Below, one piece after another: positions 7,189-16,924 of a DNA stretch of 64,000 nt. Every line of letters begins with the position of its first letter. Within the stretch, counting starts at the first letter, position 1. The stretch comes from Myxococcales bacterium. GTDB taxonomy: Bacteria > Myxococcota_A > Polyangia > Haliangiales > Haliangiaceae. A program made the position numbers and the translations under genes. The stretch lies in NCBI GenBank assembly GCA_016717005.1, contig JADJUF010000041.1, positions 62,001-126,000 of the forward strand. Direction: 5' to 3'. The notes beneath the pieces were generated by a model, which was not told the origin of the DNA, ran no database searches, and saw nothing but the letters and a program-made list of their open reading frames with translations.

Positions 7189-9551
7189 GTGGCCCGCACG
7201 ATCGAAGACGAGTGGCTCGAGGGCTGGGATCCGACCCCCGGCATCGTCTCGGTGTGGGCCGACGGCGACGGCCTGGCGACGGTCTGGCGCCGCGTCGACG
7301 GCGCGCTGGTGCGCGAGCAGGTGCGGTTCCGGCCGTGGGTCGTGCTCGATCGGACCGAGGACCTGACGCACCTCGGGGCGCGGCTCGGAGCCGAGGGCGC
7401 GCGCGGCGCGACCGTGACCGTGCGCGAGCTGACGGGCCCGGGCGCGCTGCGGTTCCTGGCGCGCGCCGACGATCTCCCGACCTTGACCGGCGCGATCCTG
7501 CACGGCGCCAGCCGCCGGCTCGGCCGCGCGGTCACCCACCTGCGCGACCTCGGCGACGAGGCGGCGCTGGTGCTGCCGCCCGAGGAGCAGTACCTCGTGG
7601 CCAGCGGCCGCACCTACTTCCGGGAGCTGGCGTTCGCGGACCTGCGCCGGCTGCAGCTCGACCTCGAGACCACCGGGCTCGATCCCGCCCACGATCGGAT
7701 CTTCCTGATCGCGGTGCGCACGCCCGACGGCGCCAGCGCGACGCTCGAGGCGGCGGCGCTCGACGACGCCGGCGAGGCCGCGCTGATCGCCCGCCTGGTC
7801 GCGACGGTCGCGGCCGCCGATCCCGACGTGATCGAGAACCACAACCTGCACGGGTTCGACCTGCCGTTCCTGGTCGCGCGCGCCCGTCGGCTGGGCGTGC
7901 CGCTGTCCCTCGGGCGCATCGGCCCGCCGGGGCTGCGCCAGCGCGGCGCGCGCCGCGGCGCCGCCGCCGACGGCGACGGCGACCGCCGGATCCGCTACCT
8001 GGCGCCGGGCCGCGAGCTGATCGACACGATGGACGCGACCCTGCGCCACGACTTCGCGACCCGCGAGCTGCCGGGCCACGGGCTCAAGGCGGTGGCCCGC
8101 CACCTGGGCCTGGCCGCGCCCGACCGCGCCCACGTGCCCGGCGATCAGATCTACGCCGTCTACCAGCGCGACCCGGAGCGGGTCCGGCGCTACGCCCGGG
8201 CCGACGTCGACGAGGCCGCGGGCGTGGCCGCCGTGCTGGGCGGCCCCGCGTTCGCGCTGGCGCGCCTGGCCCCGCGCCGGTACGAGCGCCTCGCCGACGC
8301 CGGCGCCGCTACCGGCGTGATCGATCCGCTGCTGGTGCGCGCGTACCTGCGCTCGGGCACCGCGCTGCCGGCCCACGCGCCGGGCGACGGCACGCCGCAC
8401 AGCGGCGCGGCCCTGCACCTGTTCGCGGCCGGGGTCGCGCACCGCGTGGTCAAGGCCGACGTCGCCAGCCTGTATCCATCGCTGATGCGGGTCTACCGGA
8501 TCGGCCCGGCCCGCGATCACCTCGGCGCGCTGGTGGCGCTGGTCGAGCGCCTGGTCGATCGCCGCCTCGCCGCCAAGGATCGCGGCCGAGCCGCGCCGGC
8601 GGGCTCCCGGGCCCGGGCCGAGCACGAGGCCATGTCGGCGGCGATGAAGCTGATCGTCAACTCGGCCTACGGCTACCTGGCCGCCGGCGGCCTGACCCGC
8701 TTCGCCGACGTCCACGCCGCGAACCAGGTCACGCGCCGCGGCCGCGAGGTCCTGGCGCTGATCTGTCGCGAGCTCGCGGCGCGCGGGGTGCGCCTGCTCG
8801 AGGCCGACACCGACGGCGTCTACGGCGCGGTGCCCGCGGGCTGGAGCGAGGCCGACGAGCGGCGCGCGATCGCCGAGGTCGCGGCGCTGCTGCCGCCGCT
8901 GGTGCGGCTCGAGTTCGAGGGCCGCTACGCCGCGATGCTGTCGCACGAGCCCAAGAACTACGCGCTGGCCGGCTACGACGGCGCGCTGACCCTGCGCGGC
9001 GTCGCGTTCCGCTCGAGCCGGGCCGAGCCGTTCGGCGAGGCGTTCCTGCGCGCGGCGCTCGCGTGCCTGCTGCGCGGCGACGTCCCCGGCGTCCGGGCGG
9101 CCTACCTCGACACCGTCGCGCGCTGCGCCGGCGCACCCTGGGCCCGTACGACGTGTCGTCGCAGGTCCGCCTGACCCGCTCGGTCGACGAGTACCAGGCG
9201 GTGCGCGACGGCCGCCGCGAGCTGGCCTACGAGGCGGTCCTCGCGAGCGACCACCCCACCTGGCGCCCGGGCCAGCGCGTGCGGGTCTACCGCACCCGCG
9301 GCGGCGGCGCCCTGGTGACCACCGATGACGACGGCCGCCCCGATCGCGCCGACCCGCGCCGCGACTACGACGTCGAGCACTACCTGCGCGTGCTGCGCGA
9401 CACGTTCGCCGCGCGCCTGGCCCGGGCGTTTCGCCCCGACGACTTCGCCGCGGTGTTCGCCGACCCCGATCAGCTGACGCTGTTCGCGCCGACGCTGACC
9501 GACGTGCGGACGATCCTCACGACGATCACCGATGACGACGCGCCGGCGTGA
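7189..9551 (+). CDS. Family B DNA polymerase (Pol II-like), broken by one frameshift
   Basis: All diagnostic motifs are present: Exo I LDLETTGLD (D158, E160), Exo II NHNLHGFDLPF (D224), Exo III YARAD (Y335, D339), Pol motif A DVASLYPS (D424), motif B KLIVNSAYG (K487) and motif C ADTDGVYG (D540, D542, with Gly where Ser is usual). It should therefore copy DNA with 3'-5' proofreading, as in Pol II or archaeal PolB. At about base 9123 (codon 645) the frame breaks: the reading frame stops at ~9174, while the continuation (RRTLGPYDVSSQVRLTR to TITDDDAPA) lies in another frame. Restoring one base after codon CGC joins the halves into a ~787-residue protein. It is either a sequencing deletion or a recent mutation in the thumb region. 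GTG start. Confidence 0.85.
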
Positions 9552-9583
9552 TCGCGGCCGGGCGCCAGCGCACCAGCCGACCC

Positions 9584-9670
9584 GCGCCCGGGTGAGCGTC
9601 GCGACCGGGCGTCGTCGTCGCGGCCGGCGCCGGCTCAGCCGCCGACCAGCGCCCGGGTGAGCGTCGCGAC
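9584..9670. repeat. Tandem copy of the adenylyl cyclase 3' end
   Basis: A 22-base exact repeat (9584-9605 and 9649-9670) lies inside a longer imperfect unit of about 65 bases, with identity continuing to about 9632 and 9697. The right copy is the last codons of the cyclase gene; the left copy lies just beyond its stop. Confidence 0.7.
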
Positions 9671-11614
9671 CCGGGCGTCATCGTCGTCGCTGCCGGCGCC
9701 GGCCACGTCGATGATCATGCGCCGGGCGTCGATCGAGACGGTGCCGCCGGCGATCACGAGGCCGGCGATCGCGGCGCGCACGTCGGCCGCGGCCAGGAGC
9801 GCGGCGGTCTCGTCGGCTGTGTCGGTGGCGATGAACACCGCGTCGTCGAACGCCTTGTCGCCGGTCTGCAGCTCCTTCTTGACGATCTTCTTGAACTTGT
9901 GGCCCAGGCCCTCGCGGGTGAACGACGCCACGACCGTCGACGAGTGCGGCAAGGTCACGGTCCAGGTGGTCCCGGGCGCCCCTCCGGGCGCGGCGCTGGC
10001 CCGGGCGACGGTCGCGCCGAAGCTGTCGGTGGGCGTGGCCCGGGTCGGCGTCGGGGCGGCCTCGGCGTCGCGGTCGCGCTCGCGCACCAGGAAGAACGTG
10101 GCCATCGGCCCCTTGCCCTTGACGTCGATCTCGCCCCGGGCCTCGACCTCGAACTGAGCGCCGAGCGCGGCGACCGTCGTCCCCGACACGTGGACCCGGC
10201 TGGGCAGGCCGTGCGACTCCATCCGGCTGGCGGTGTTGACCGTGTCGCCCCACAGGTCGTAGATGAACTTGTTGCGGCCGATCACCCCGGCCACGACCGG
10301 GCCCGAGTGGATGCCGATGCGGATGGTCAGCTCGAGCGTGTTGGTCGTGGCGTAGTCGGCGAGGGTCGCGAGCATGTCGAGGCCCATCCGCGCCATGCGC
10401 GTGGCGTGATCCGGCGTCTTCTCGGGCACGCCGGCCACGACCATGTAGGCGTCGCCGATGGTCTTGATCTTCTCGAGGCCGTGGCGGTCGGCCAGCGCGT
10501 CGAAGCGGGTGAACAGGTCGTCGAGCATCGCGACGAGCACCTCGGGCGAGGTCCGGGCCGACAGCGCGGTGAACCCGACGATGTCGGCGAACAGCACGGT
10601 GACGTCGTCGAAGCGATCGACGATCACGCCCTCGCCCTGCTTGAGCCGGGTGGCGATCGGCGCCGGCAGCACGTTGAGCAGCAGCCGATCGGAGGTCTGC
10701 TTCTCGGCCTCGAGCTCGCTGGTGCGGTGCCGGACCAGGCTCTCGAGGTTGTCGCTGTGGTGCTGGATGGTCTCGGCCATGGCGTTGAAGCTGGCGCCGA
10801 GCTGGCCGATCTCGTCCTTGCTGGCGACCCGGGTCCGGACCGCGAAGTCCTTGTCGGCGAAGCGCTTGACCGCGTCCGACAGCGCGATCACCGAGCGCGT
10901 CAGCATCGTGCCCATGATGATCGACACGACCAGCGCCAGCGCGATCACCGCCAGCGACACCTTGATCGCCAGCGACCCGGCCCGGCCCAGCGCCGCGCGC
11001 ATGTCGGTGTCGGTGATGTCGACGCCGATGACGCCCGGGCAGCGGCCGCTCCCGTCGCGCGGGCCCGGCAGCGGCACGTACGCCGACACCGAGTGGACCT
11101 TGAACGCCGGGTCGTAGACGAACGTCGACTCCATCTGCGGCGTGCACTCGAGCAGCGCGCGCTTGAGGAGCGGCACGTCGGACACGTCGTAGGGCTGCGC
11201 GAAGTGCGACAGCTCGGGGTCGTCGGGCGCGCCGGCGAGCACGTCGGCGTCGACCACGAACCGCGGCTGGTCGGGATCGGCGGTCGGGACCAGCACGTAG
11301 ACGTAGCGGATCAGCCCCGGCTCGGCGGCGCGGATCGCGTTGAGCTGGTCCGAGAGCCGCTGGTAGTCGCCGCCGGGCGCGCGCTCGACCGCGCGCACGG
11401 CGTCGGGCTCGAGCTCGGCGACCTGGGCCCGGAGCCGGGCGTAGGCGCTGGGATCGACGGTGCGCGCGCCCAGCGTCGCGATGTTGCGCAGGCGGCTGCG
11501 GAGCTCGGTGCGGAGCTGGCGCTCGACGAACCGGTACAGGAACAACGCCAGGAGCAGGCTGACCAGCGCGCTGACCAGGAAGAACGCGACCGTGATCTTG
11601 CGTCGCAGCCGCAT
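9635..11614 (-). CDS. Membrane-bound class III adenylyl cyclase with HAMP domain
   Basis: A 659-residue protein. TM1 (about 8-30), a periplasmic sensor region (30-214, Cache-like), TM2 (about 214-236), a HAMP linker (237-295), a short coiled coil, then a cyclase homology domain (about 335-510). Catalytic residues are visible: metal Asp in FADIVGFT (D344) and IGDAY (D388), adenine-selecting Lys 384 and Asp 453 (YDLWGDTVN), and transition-state Asn 460 and Arg 464 (NTASRME), so ATP rather than GTP is the expected substrate. An extra ~130-residue C-terminal domain (KFKKIVKKELQTGDKAFDDA ... VSIDARRMIIDVAG) is not part of usual cyclases. It likely converts an external signal into cAMP. Degenerate copies of its 3' end follow the stop. 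Confidence 0.9.
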   Translation of the reverse strand: MRLRRKITVAFFLVSALVSLLLALFLYRFVERQLRTELRSRLRNIATLGARTVDPSAYARLRAQVAELEPDAVRAVERAPGGDYQRLSDQLNAIRAAEPGLIRYVYVLVPTADPDQPRFVVDADVLAGAPDDPELSHFAQPYDVSDVPLLKRALLECTPQMESTFVYDPAFKVHSVSAYVPLPGPRDGSGRCPGVIGVDITDTDMRAALGRAGSLAIKVSLAVIALALVVSIIMGTMLTRSVIALSDAVKRFADKDFAVRTRVASKDEIGQLGASFNAMAETIQHHSDNLESLVRHRTSELEAEKQTSDRLLLNVLPAPIATRLKQGEGVIVDRFDDVTVLFADIVGFTALSARTSPEVLVAMLDDLFTRFDALADRHGLEKIKTIGDAYMVVAGVPEKTPDHATRMARMGLDMLATLADYATTNTLELTIRIGIHSGPVVAGVIGRNKFIYDLWGDTVNTASRMESHGLPSRVHVSGTTVAALGAQFEVEARGEIDVKGKGPMATFFLVRERDRDAEAAPTPTRATPTDSFGATVARASAAPGGAPGTTWTVTLPHSSTVVASFTREGLGHKFKKIVKKELQTGDKAFDDAVFIATDTADETAALLAAADVRAAIAGLVIAGGTVSIDARRMIIDVAGAGSDDDDARVATLTRALVGG

Positions 11615-11883
11615 GCCCCGGCTCGACGGTAACGCCGTCTCGCCCTCACAAGCAAGCAGCGGTCCGCTGCCGTCGCCGCGCCACCAGCCGTCCGCCGGCG
11701 TGCGCCCGGCCCCGCCGGCGTCCTGCGCCCCGCGCACGTTGGTCACGCGCGCCGCCGAGCTGCGCGCGCGGCCGTCGAGGACGCCCCGACGTGGCGGCGC
11801 GGGCCGATCGTGCGCGTCCAGGTCACGACGGTGACGGGCCGGCGACCGCCGGGGGCGCAAATTGACATCCGGCTCGCGCCTAC

Positions 11884-11889
11884 TACGCT
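11884..11889 (+). promoter_or_regulatory. -10-like TACGCT, six bases before a GTG
   Basis: TACGCT, six bases, then the second of two close GTG codons; this decides the start of the EF-hand lipoprotein gene. Confidence 0.55.
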
Positions 11890-11895
11890 GTGCCG

Positions 11896-12597
11896 GTGCT
11901 GACCCGCGTCACCCGCCTCGCCCTCGCCCTCGCCCTCGCTGCCGCCACGACGGCCTGCGTGCGGGAGCGGGATTCGACCGATCGGTGGACCACCACCGCG
12001 AACACCAACGTCAAGATCGACTGGGACAAGGTCAACGACGCGTACAAGGCCGCCGACGGCCCGGCCGATCTCGAGCGACGGATCAACGAGCTCTACGAGG
12101 GCGACGAGATCATCAGCATCGCGGTCCACGACGTCGACGACGCCACCCAGATCGTCACCGGGTTCTTCGACAAGAACGCCGACGGCAAGGTCGATGAGCC
12201 CGAGCAGATCTTCACGATCCAGCGCTCGATCACCGGCGCTGGCGAGGGCCACTACCAGACCCACGGCTACGGCCACTACGCCGGCTACCACTCGCCGATG
12301 CTCGGCATCATGTCGGGCATGCTGATGGGCTCGATGCTGTCCAGCATGATGATGCCCGGCTACGCGCCGATGTACCGGCAGCCGTACACCACCAGCGCCG
12401 CCCGCCACGGTGAGCTGCGGACCAGCCGCTCGGGCTACCGGGCCCAGCACCCGGAGCGGTTCGCGAAGCGCTCGCAGACCGGGCGCAGCTACGGCGGCAG
12501 CACGGGCACCAAGCGCACCCCGCCGCGATCGCGCGGCGGCGGCCGGTTCGGCGGCAGCGGTCGGGACGCTCGCCCGCGCGTGCACCTGGCCGCGTGA
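11896..12597 (+). CDS. Lipoprotein with an EF-hand-like calcium loop and Met/Gly-rich segment
   Basis: A 233-residue protein with a lipoprotein signal (Cys 21, ending AAATTAC). Residues 92-103 form a textbook EF-hand loop (DKNADGKVDEPE, ligands at 1, 3, 5, 9 and 12), though a paired second loop is not seen. A Tyr/His/Gly-rich stretch, a Met-rich hydrophobic segment (LGIMSGMLMGSMLSSMMMPG) that could lie in a membrane, and a basic Arg/Ser/Gly tail follow. It is first in a three-gene unit in which each gene overlaps the next by four bases. I chose the second GTG because it lies exactly six bases after TACGCT. Function unknown. Confidence 0.65.
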   Translation: MLTRVTRLALALALAAATTACVRERDSTDRWTTTANTNVKIDWDKVNDAYKAADGPADLERRINELYEGDEIISIAVHDVDDATQIVTGFFDKNADGKVDEPEQIFTIQRSITGAGEGHYQTHGYGHYAGYHSPMLGIMSGMLMGSMLSSMMMPGYAPMYRQPYTTSAARHGELRTSRSGYRAQHPERFAKRSQTGRSYGGSTGTKRTPPRSRGGGRFGGSGRDARPRVHLAA

Positions 12598-13103
12598 CCA
12601 CGCCGCGCTCGCTGCTCGAGCTGCCGTTCGGGCCGCGCCCGCCGCTCGAGCTGCTGGGGCTCACCACGGACCGCGCCACGATCGATCTCGACTACGCCGG
12701 GTTCGGCTGGGCCCGGGTCGACCGGGTGTGGCTGGCCGGGCCGACCGCGACCACCGCGGTCGACGACGCGCTGATCGTGGCGGTGCACGCCGCCGACGAT
12801 GGCCCGGCGCTCGCCGACGACGTCGTGCTCGAGTTCGCCTTGCCCGACACGATCGTGACCGCGCGGCTCTCGACGTTCCTGGACCGCTGGCTGCCGCGGC
12901 TGCCCGCGGCGCCGGCCGTCGTGCTGGCCCTGTGCAACCCCCACCACGCCGCCATGACCGCGCCGGCCGCGGCCGGCGACCGCCCGGTCCACTACGGGCT
13001 CGGGCCGGTCGACGCGTGGCTCGACCAGCGCCCGGGCGCTGACCGCCTGCGCCTGGCCGCCGCTGGCTGGCGCCAGGCCCACCGCCCTGGAGCACCACCA
13101 TGA
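12594..13103 (+). CDS. Uncharacterised protein, second gene of a three-gene unit
   Basis: A 169-residue protein with no signal peptide. Mixed alpha/beta composition (LLELPFGPRPPLELLGL, IDLDYAGFGWARVDRVWL, ALIVAVHAADD, VVLEFALPDTIV, VVLALCNPHHA). It starts at a GTG that overlaps the previous stop (GTGA) and ends overlapping the next ATG, so translational coupling is likely. No family is recognised. Its tie to a membrane lipoprotein and a winged-helix-like protein suggests a small dedicated module. Confidence 0.6.
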   Translation: MTTPRSLLELPFGPRPPLELLGLTTDRATIDLDYAGFGWARVDRVWLAGPTATTAVDDALIVAVHAADDGPALADDVVLEFALPDTIVTARLSTFLDRWLPRLPAAPAVVLALCNPHHAAMTAPAAAGDRPVHYGLGPVDAWLDQRPGADRLRLAAAGWRQAHRPGAPP

Positions 13104-13603
13104 CCGAGCTCATCCGCCGCCCCACCGCGGTCGTCGACGACGACGCCATCCGCACCTACGCGGGCATCTACGTGCTCAAGAAGATGGACCTCACGCCGGC
13201 CGACGGCTGCCTGGTGTTCCCGATCGGCCTGCCGTCGGACCTGACCCCGCTCGACGAGATCCTGATCGACCTGGCCACCCGCGGGCTGGTGGTGATGAAC
13301 AACCGCAAGGATCGCTGGGACCTCACCAAGGCCGGGCTGGCGTACCTCGCGAACCTGATCGACGAGGCCACCGATCTGATCGACGAGTTCGACGACGACG
13401 AGCTGCCCGACGTCGTGGCCGAGCTGCGGCGCCGCAACCTCGACCCGCTGCGGGCCCGGTTCTTGTGGGGCTGGTACGACGGCGAGTTCGACGACCTCAC
13501 CGAGTTCCAGCGCCAGCGCGGCGTGGCCGAGGTGCAGGACCTGTGGGCGTACTACCTGACCGACGAGGGCTTCTACGCCGAGCTGGCCCGCGATCTAGCG
13601 TAG
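13100..13603 (+). CDS. Uncharacterised acidic protein with a winged-helix-like segment
   Basis: A 167-residue acidic protein. Residues ~50-90 (LDEILIDLATRGLVVMNNRK ... WDLTKAGLAYLANL) have the pattern of a small winged helix: helix, 'L...Glv', a charged wing, then 'lT..G..yl'. The remainder is helical and Asp/Glu-rich, with WGWYDGEFDDL in the middle. The ATG overlaps the previous stop by four bases. It could be a DNA-binding or adaptor protein, but there is no family-level match. Confidence 0.6.
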   Translation: MTELIRRPTAVVDDDAIRTYAGIYVLKKMDLTPADGCLVFPIGLPSDLTPLDEILIDLATRGLVVMNNRKDRWDLTKAGLAYLANLIDEATDLIDEFDDDELPDVVAELRRRNLDPLRARFLWGWYDGEFDDLTEFQRQRGVAEVQDLWAYYLTDEGFYAELARDLA

Positions 13604-13617
13604 CGGGCCGCCGGTGG

Positions 13618-15097
<1,480 letters not shown>

Positions 15098-15103
15098 GGG
15101 CCG

Positions 15104-15109
15104 AGGATA
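15104..15109 (-). promoter_or_regulatory. -10-like TATCCT, six bases before an ATG
   Basis: TATCCT on the minus strand, then six bases and the lipoprotein ATG at 15097. Confidence 0.55.
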
Positions 15110-15164
15110 TGCGATCGGACCGGGCGGGTGGCGCTCGATCACGTGCCGGCGGGGACGCGCGCGC

Positions 15165-15974
15165 TCACTTGCGCAGGATGAAGGCCTGCTCGAGCGTCGA
15201 CGGGATCGGGCGGCCGGCGGCGTCGCGGGCCGGGTCGTAGCGGAACCGCCAGACCGCGTCCGCGGCCTGCTGATCGCGCCGCCGGGTCGACCCGCCCTCG
15301 AGCCGGACGCCGGCGACGTAGCCCTCGGCGTCGACCTTGACGATCACCGTGAACAGCGTGCCCTGCGCCTCGCTGCCGGTCCGGGTCGGCCAGATCAGCC
15401 GGGCCGGGCGCGCCAGCGACCGTCGCACCGCGCCCGGCGGTGACGGAGCGAGCAGCGCCGCGGTCCAGCCCGCGCCCGCGCCAGTGCCAGTGCCTGTGCC
15501 GTGGCCAGCGCCACCGCCGTCGCCCCCGCGCCCCCCTCGGTCGGTGGCCGCCGTGGACGAGGACGCCGGCGGGCTCGGCGCGGCCTCGGCCGTCGGTGCC
15601 TCAGCCGTCGGTGCGACGGACCTCGGCGCGGCATCGGTCACCGGCCCGGGCGCGGTCACTGGTTCAGCCGGGTTCGCGGGCGCGGCCATCGGCGCGACCG
15701 TCGCCGGCCGTCGGAGTCGCGGCGCCGCCCCGCGTGATCTCGGGCGACCGCCGCCGGGCTCATCGGCTGCGCGCGGGGTCGGCGCGGGCGCCAGCGCGAC
15801 CGGCGGCCGGGGCGCGGCCACGGTCACCAGCGCGACCGCGGTCGTGGTCGACGCGGGTCGCGGCCGCGGGTGACAGCGTCCGGCGCGCGCCGCCGCGACC
15901 ACCAGCGCCGCGTGCAGCACGAGCGATCCGGTCGCAGCCGCGGACAACCGACGCGCGCGCATCGCGCCAGTCAC
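15165..15974 (-). CDS. TonB-like energy-transducing protein
   Basis: A 269-residue protein: short cytoplasmic basic start, one hydrophobic anchor (SAAATGSLVLHAALVVAAA), a long Pro/Ala/Thr linker with a Gly-rich patch, and a C-terminal TonB-type domain (about 195-269) with the strand-helix-strand pattern FTVIVKVDAEGYVAGVRLEG, QAADAVWRFRYDPAR and a closing STLEQAFILRK. Such proteins couple the proton-motive force, with ExbB and ExbD, to TonB-dependent receptors. A receptor gene lies 28 kb away in this window but no exbBD is seen, so the pairing is uncertain. The start could be the GTG used here or the ATG four codons later. Confidence 0.72.
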   Translation of the reverse strand: MTGAMRARRLSAAATGSLVLHAALVVAAARAGRCHPRPRPASTTTAVALVTVAAPRPPVALAPAPTPRAADEPGGGRPRSRGAAPRLRRPATVAPMAAPANPAEPVTAPGPVTDAAPRSVAPTAEAPTAEAAPSPPASSSTAATDRGGRGGDGGGAGHGTGTGTGAGAGWTAALLAPSPPGAVRRSLARPARLIWPTRTGSEAQGTLFTVIVKVDAEGYVAGVRLEGGSTRRRDQQAADAVWRFRYDPARDAAGRPIPSTLEQAFILRK

Positions 15975-16097
15975 GCGCGACCCGCGCCGTCGATCTTCCC
16001 GCGCGGCCGCGGGCCGCTGACCACCACTGAACCCGTGCGGCCCGCGGCGCGCAGGCGCGACATCGCCCGGTCAGACCCTCGCGACCCTTCCGGGCGC

Positions 16098-16211
16098 GCC
16101 CGGCGGCGCGCGGCTCGGAGGTCTCGGCGGGGCGACCTCGCCCTGCCCTGCGCTCGTGACGCTGTTCGGTCGGAGACCGCTCGGCGAGCCCGGCGGCGCG
16201 CGGCTCGGAGG
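16098..16211. repeat. 24-base direct repeat, 90-base period
   Basis: The same 24 bases occur at 16098-16121 and 16188-16211, just downstream of the GNAT gene's stop codon (the gene is on the minus strand). The intervening sequence is only weakly similar. Possibly a remnant of a local tandem duplication. Confidence 0.6.
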
Positions 16212-16218
16212 GCGGAGC

Positions 16219-16881
16219 TCAGCCGCTGAGCTGGTCGCGCAGGGTCGCGAACGCGCCGAAGCCGGCCGCGCGCAGCGCCGGCGTCACCGTCGCGAGGCCG
16301 CACCGGAACTCGTAGGCGGCGCGCGCCTCGGGCTGATGGAAGTAGCGCAGGATCACCGACAGCCCGGCCATCGGATCGACCTCCAGGCCGTAGATGCAGA
16401 ACCCGGCCTGCAGCTTGGCGATGATCACCGGGTTGTTGCTGGGCGCGTGCTCGCTGGTGATCGCGTCGAACCCGAGGGCGCGGGTGTAGGCGACCGTGGC
16501 CGCGAGGATCTGGCGGTACAGGCCGCGGCGGCGGTGGCTGCGCCGCACGTTGGTGTGCCACATCCGGTAGAGCCCGCGATCGCGCTGCTCGCCCGAGAAC
16601 ATCGCCACGATCTCGTCGCCGGCGCGGACCACGGTGAAGTCGGTCAACGTGCGCGCCGCGCGGTCGGCCTCGAGCCCGGCCAGCCCCGCCCGGGCCTCGG
16701 CGGTTCGGGTCGCGTGCAGGTCGAAGAACACCTCGGGCGGGAAGTCGCCGCCGAGCTCGCGGTCGTGGAGCTGCCAGTACGCGGCGGCGTCGGCGACGCG
16801 CTCGAGCGTGTAGCCGGCGTCGCCGAGCGGCTGGAAGGACTGCGCGAACTGCGCGCGCGCGTGATCCGTGAGGTCGGCCAT
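16219..16881 (-). CDS. GNAT-family N-acetyltransferase
   Basis: A 220-residue protein with a GNAT fold. The acetyl-CoA pyrophosphate loop is visible in VRRSHRRRGLYRQILAATVA (R-R-x-x-R-R-G-x-x form, about 125-145), followed by SNNPVIIAKLQAGFCIYG, the classic beta-5/alpha-4 'N..a...y.k.GF...g'. A strand DFTVVRAGDEIVAMFSGEQ precedes the loop. It would transfer an acetyl group from acetyl-CoA to an amine; the substrate cannot be predicted. It is a single soluble gene with an ATG start. Confidence 0.82.
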   Translation of the reverse strand: MADLTDHARAQFAQSFQPLGDAGYTLERVADAAAYWQLHDRELGGDFPPEVFFDLHATRTAEARAGLAGLEADRAARTLTDFTVVRAGDEIVAMFSGEQRDRGLYRMWHTNVRRSHRRRGLYRQILAATVAYTRALGFDAITSEHAPSNNPVIIAKLQAGFCIYGLEVDPMAGLSVILRYFHQPEARAAYEFRCGLATVTPALRAAGFGAFATLRDQLSG

Positions 16882-16924
16882 GCCGTGGTTGTAGCTCGGC
16901 CGCGGTCGCGCTGGGCGGGGGTGA

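Noticed and set aside
5711..8946. Very long open frames on both strands overlapping the polymerase and lipoprotein genes
   Set aside because: At this GC content antisense frames stay open by chance; they are Arg/Ala/Gly-rich with no domain, and the genes on the other strand have clear motifs.
9100..9180. Programmed -1 or +1 frameshifting in the polymerase gene
   Set aside because: No slippery heptamer or strong downstream pseudoknot was seen, and two other unrelated genes show similar single-base breaks, so an error or mutation is more likely.
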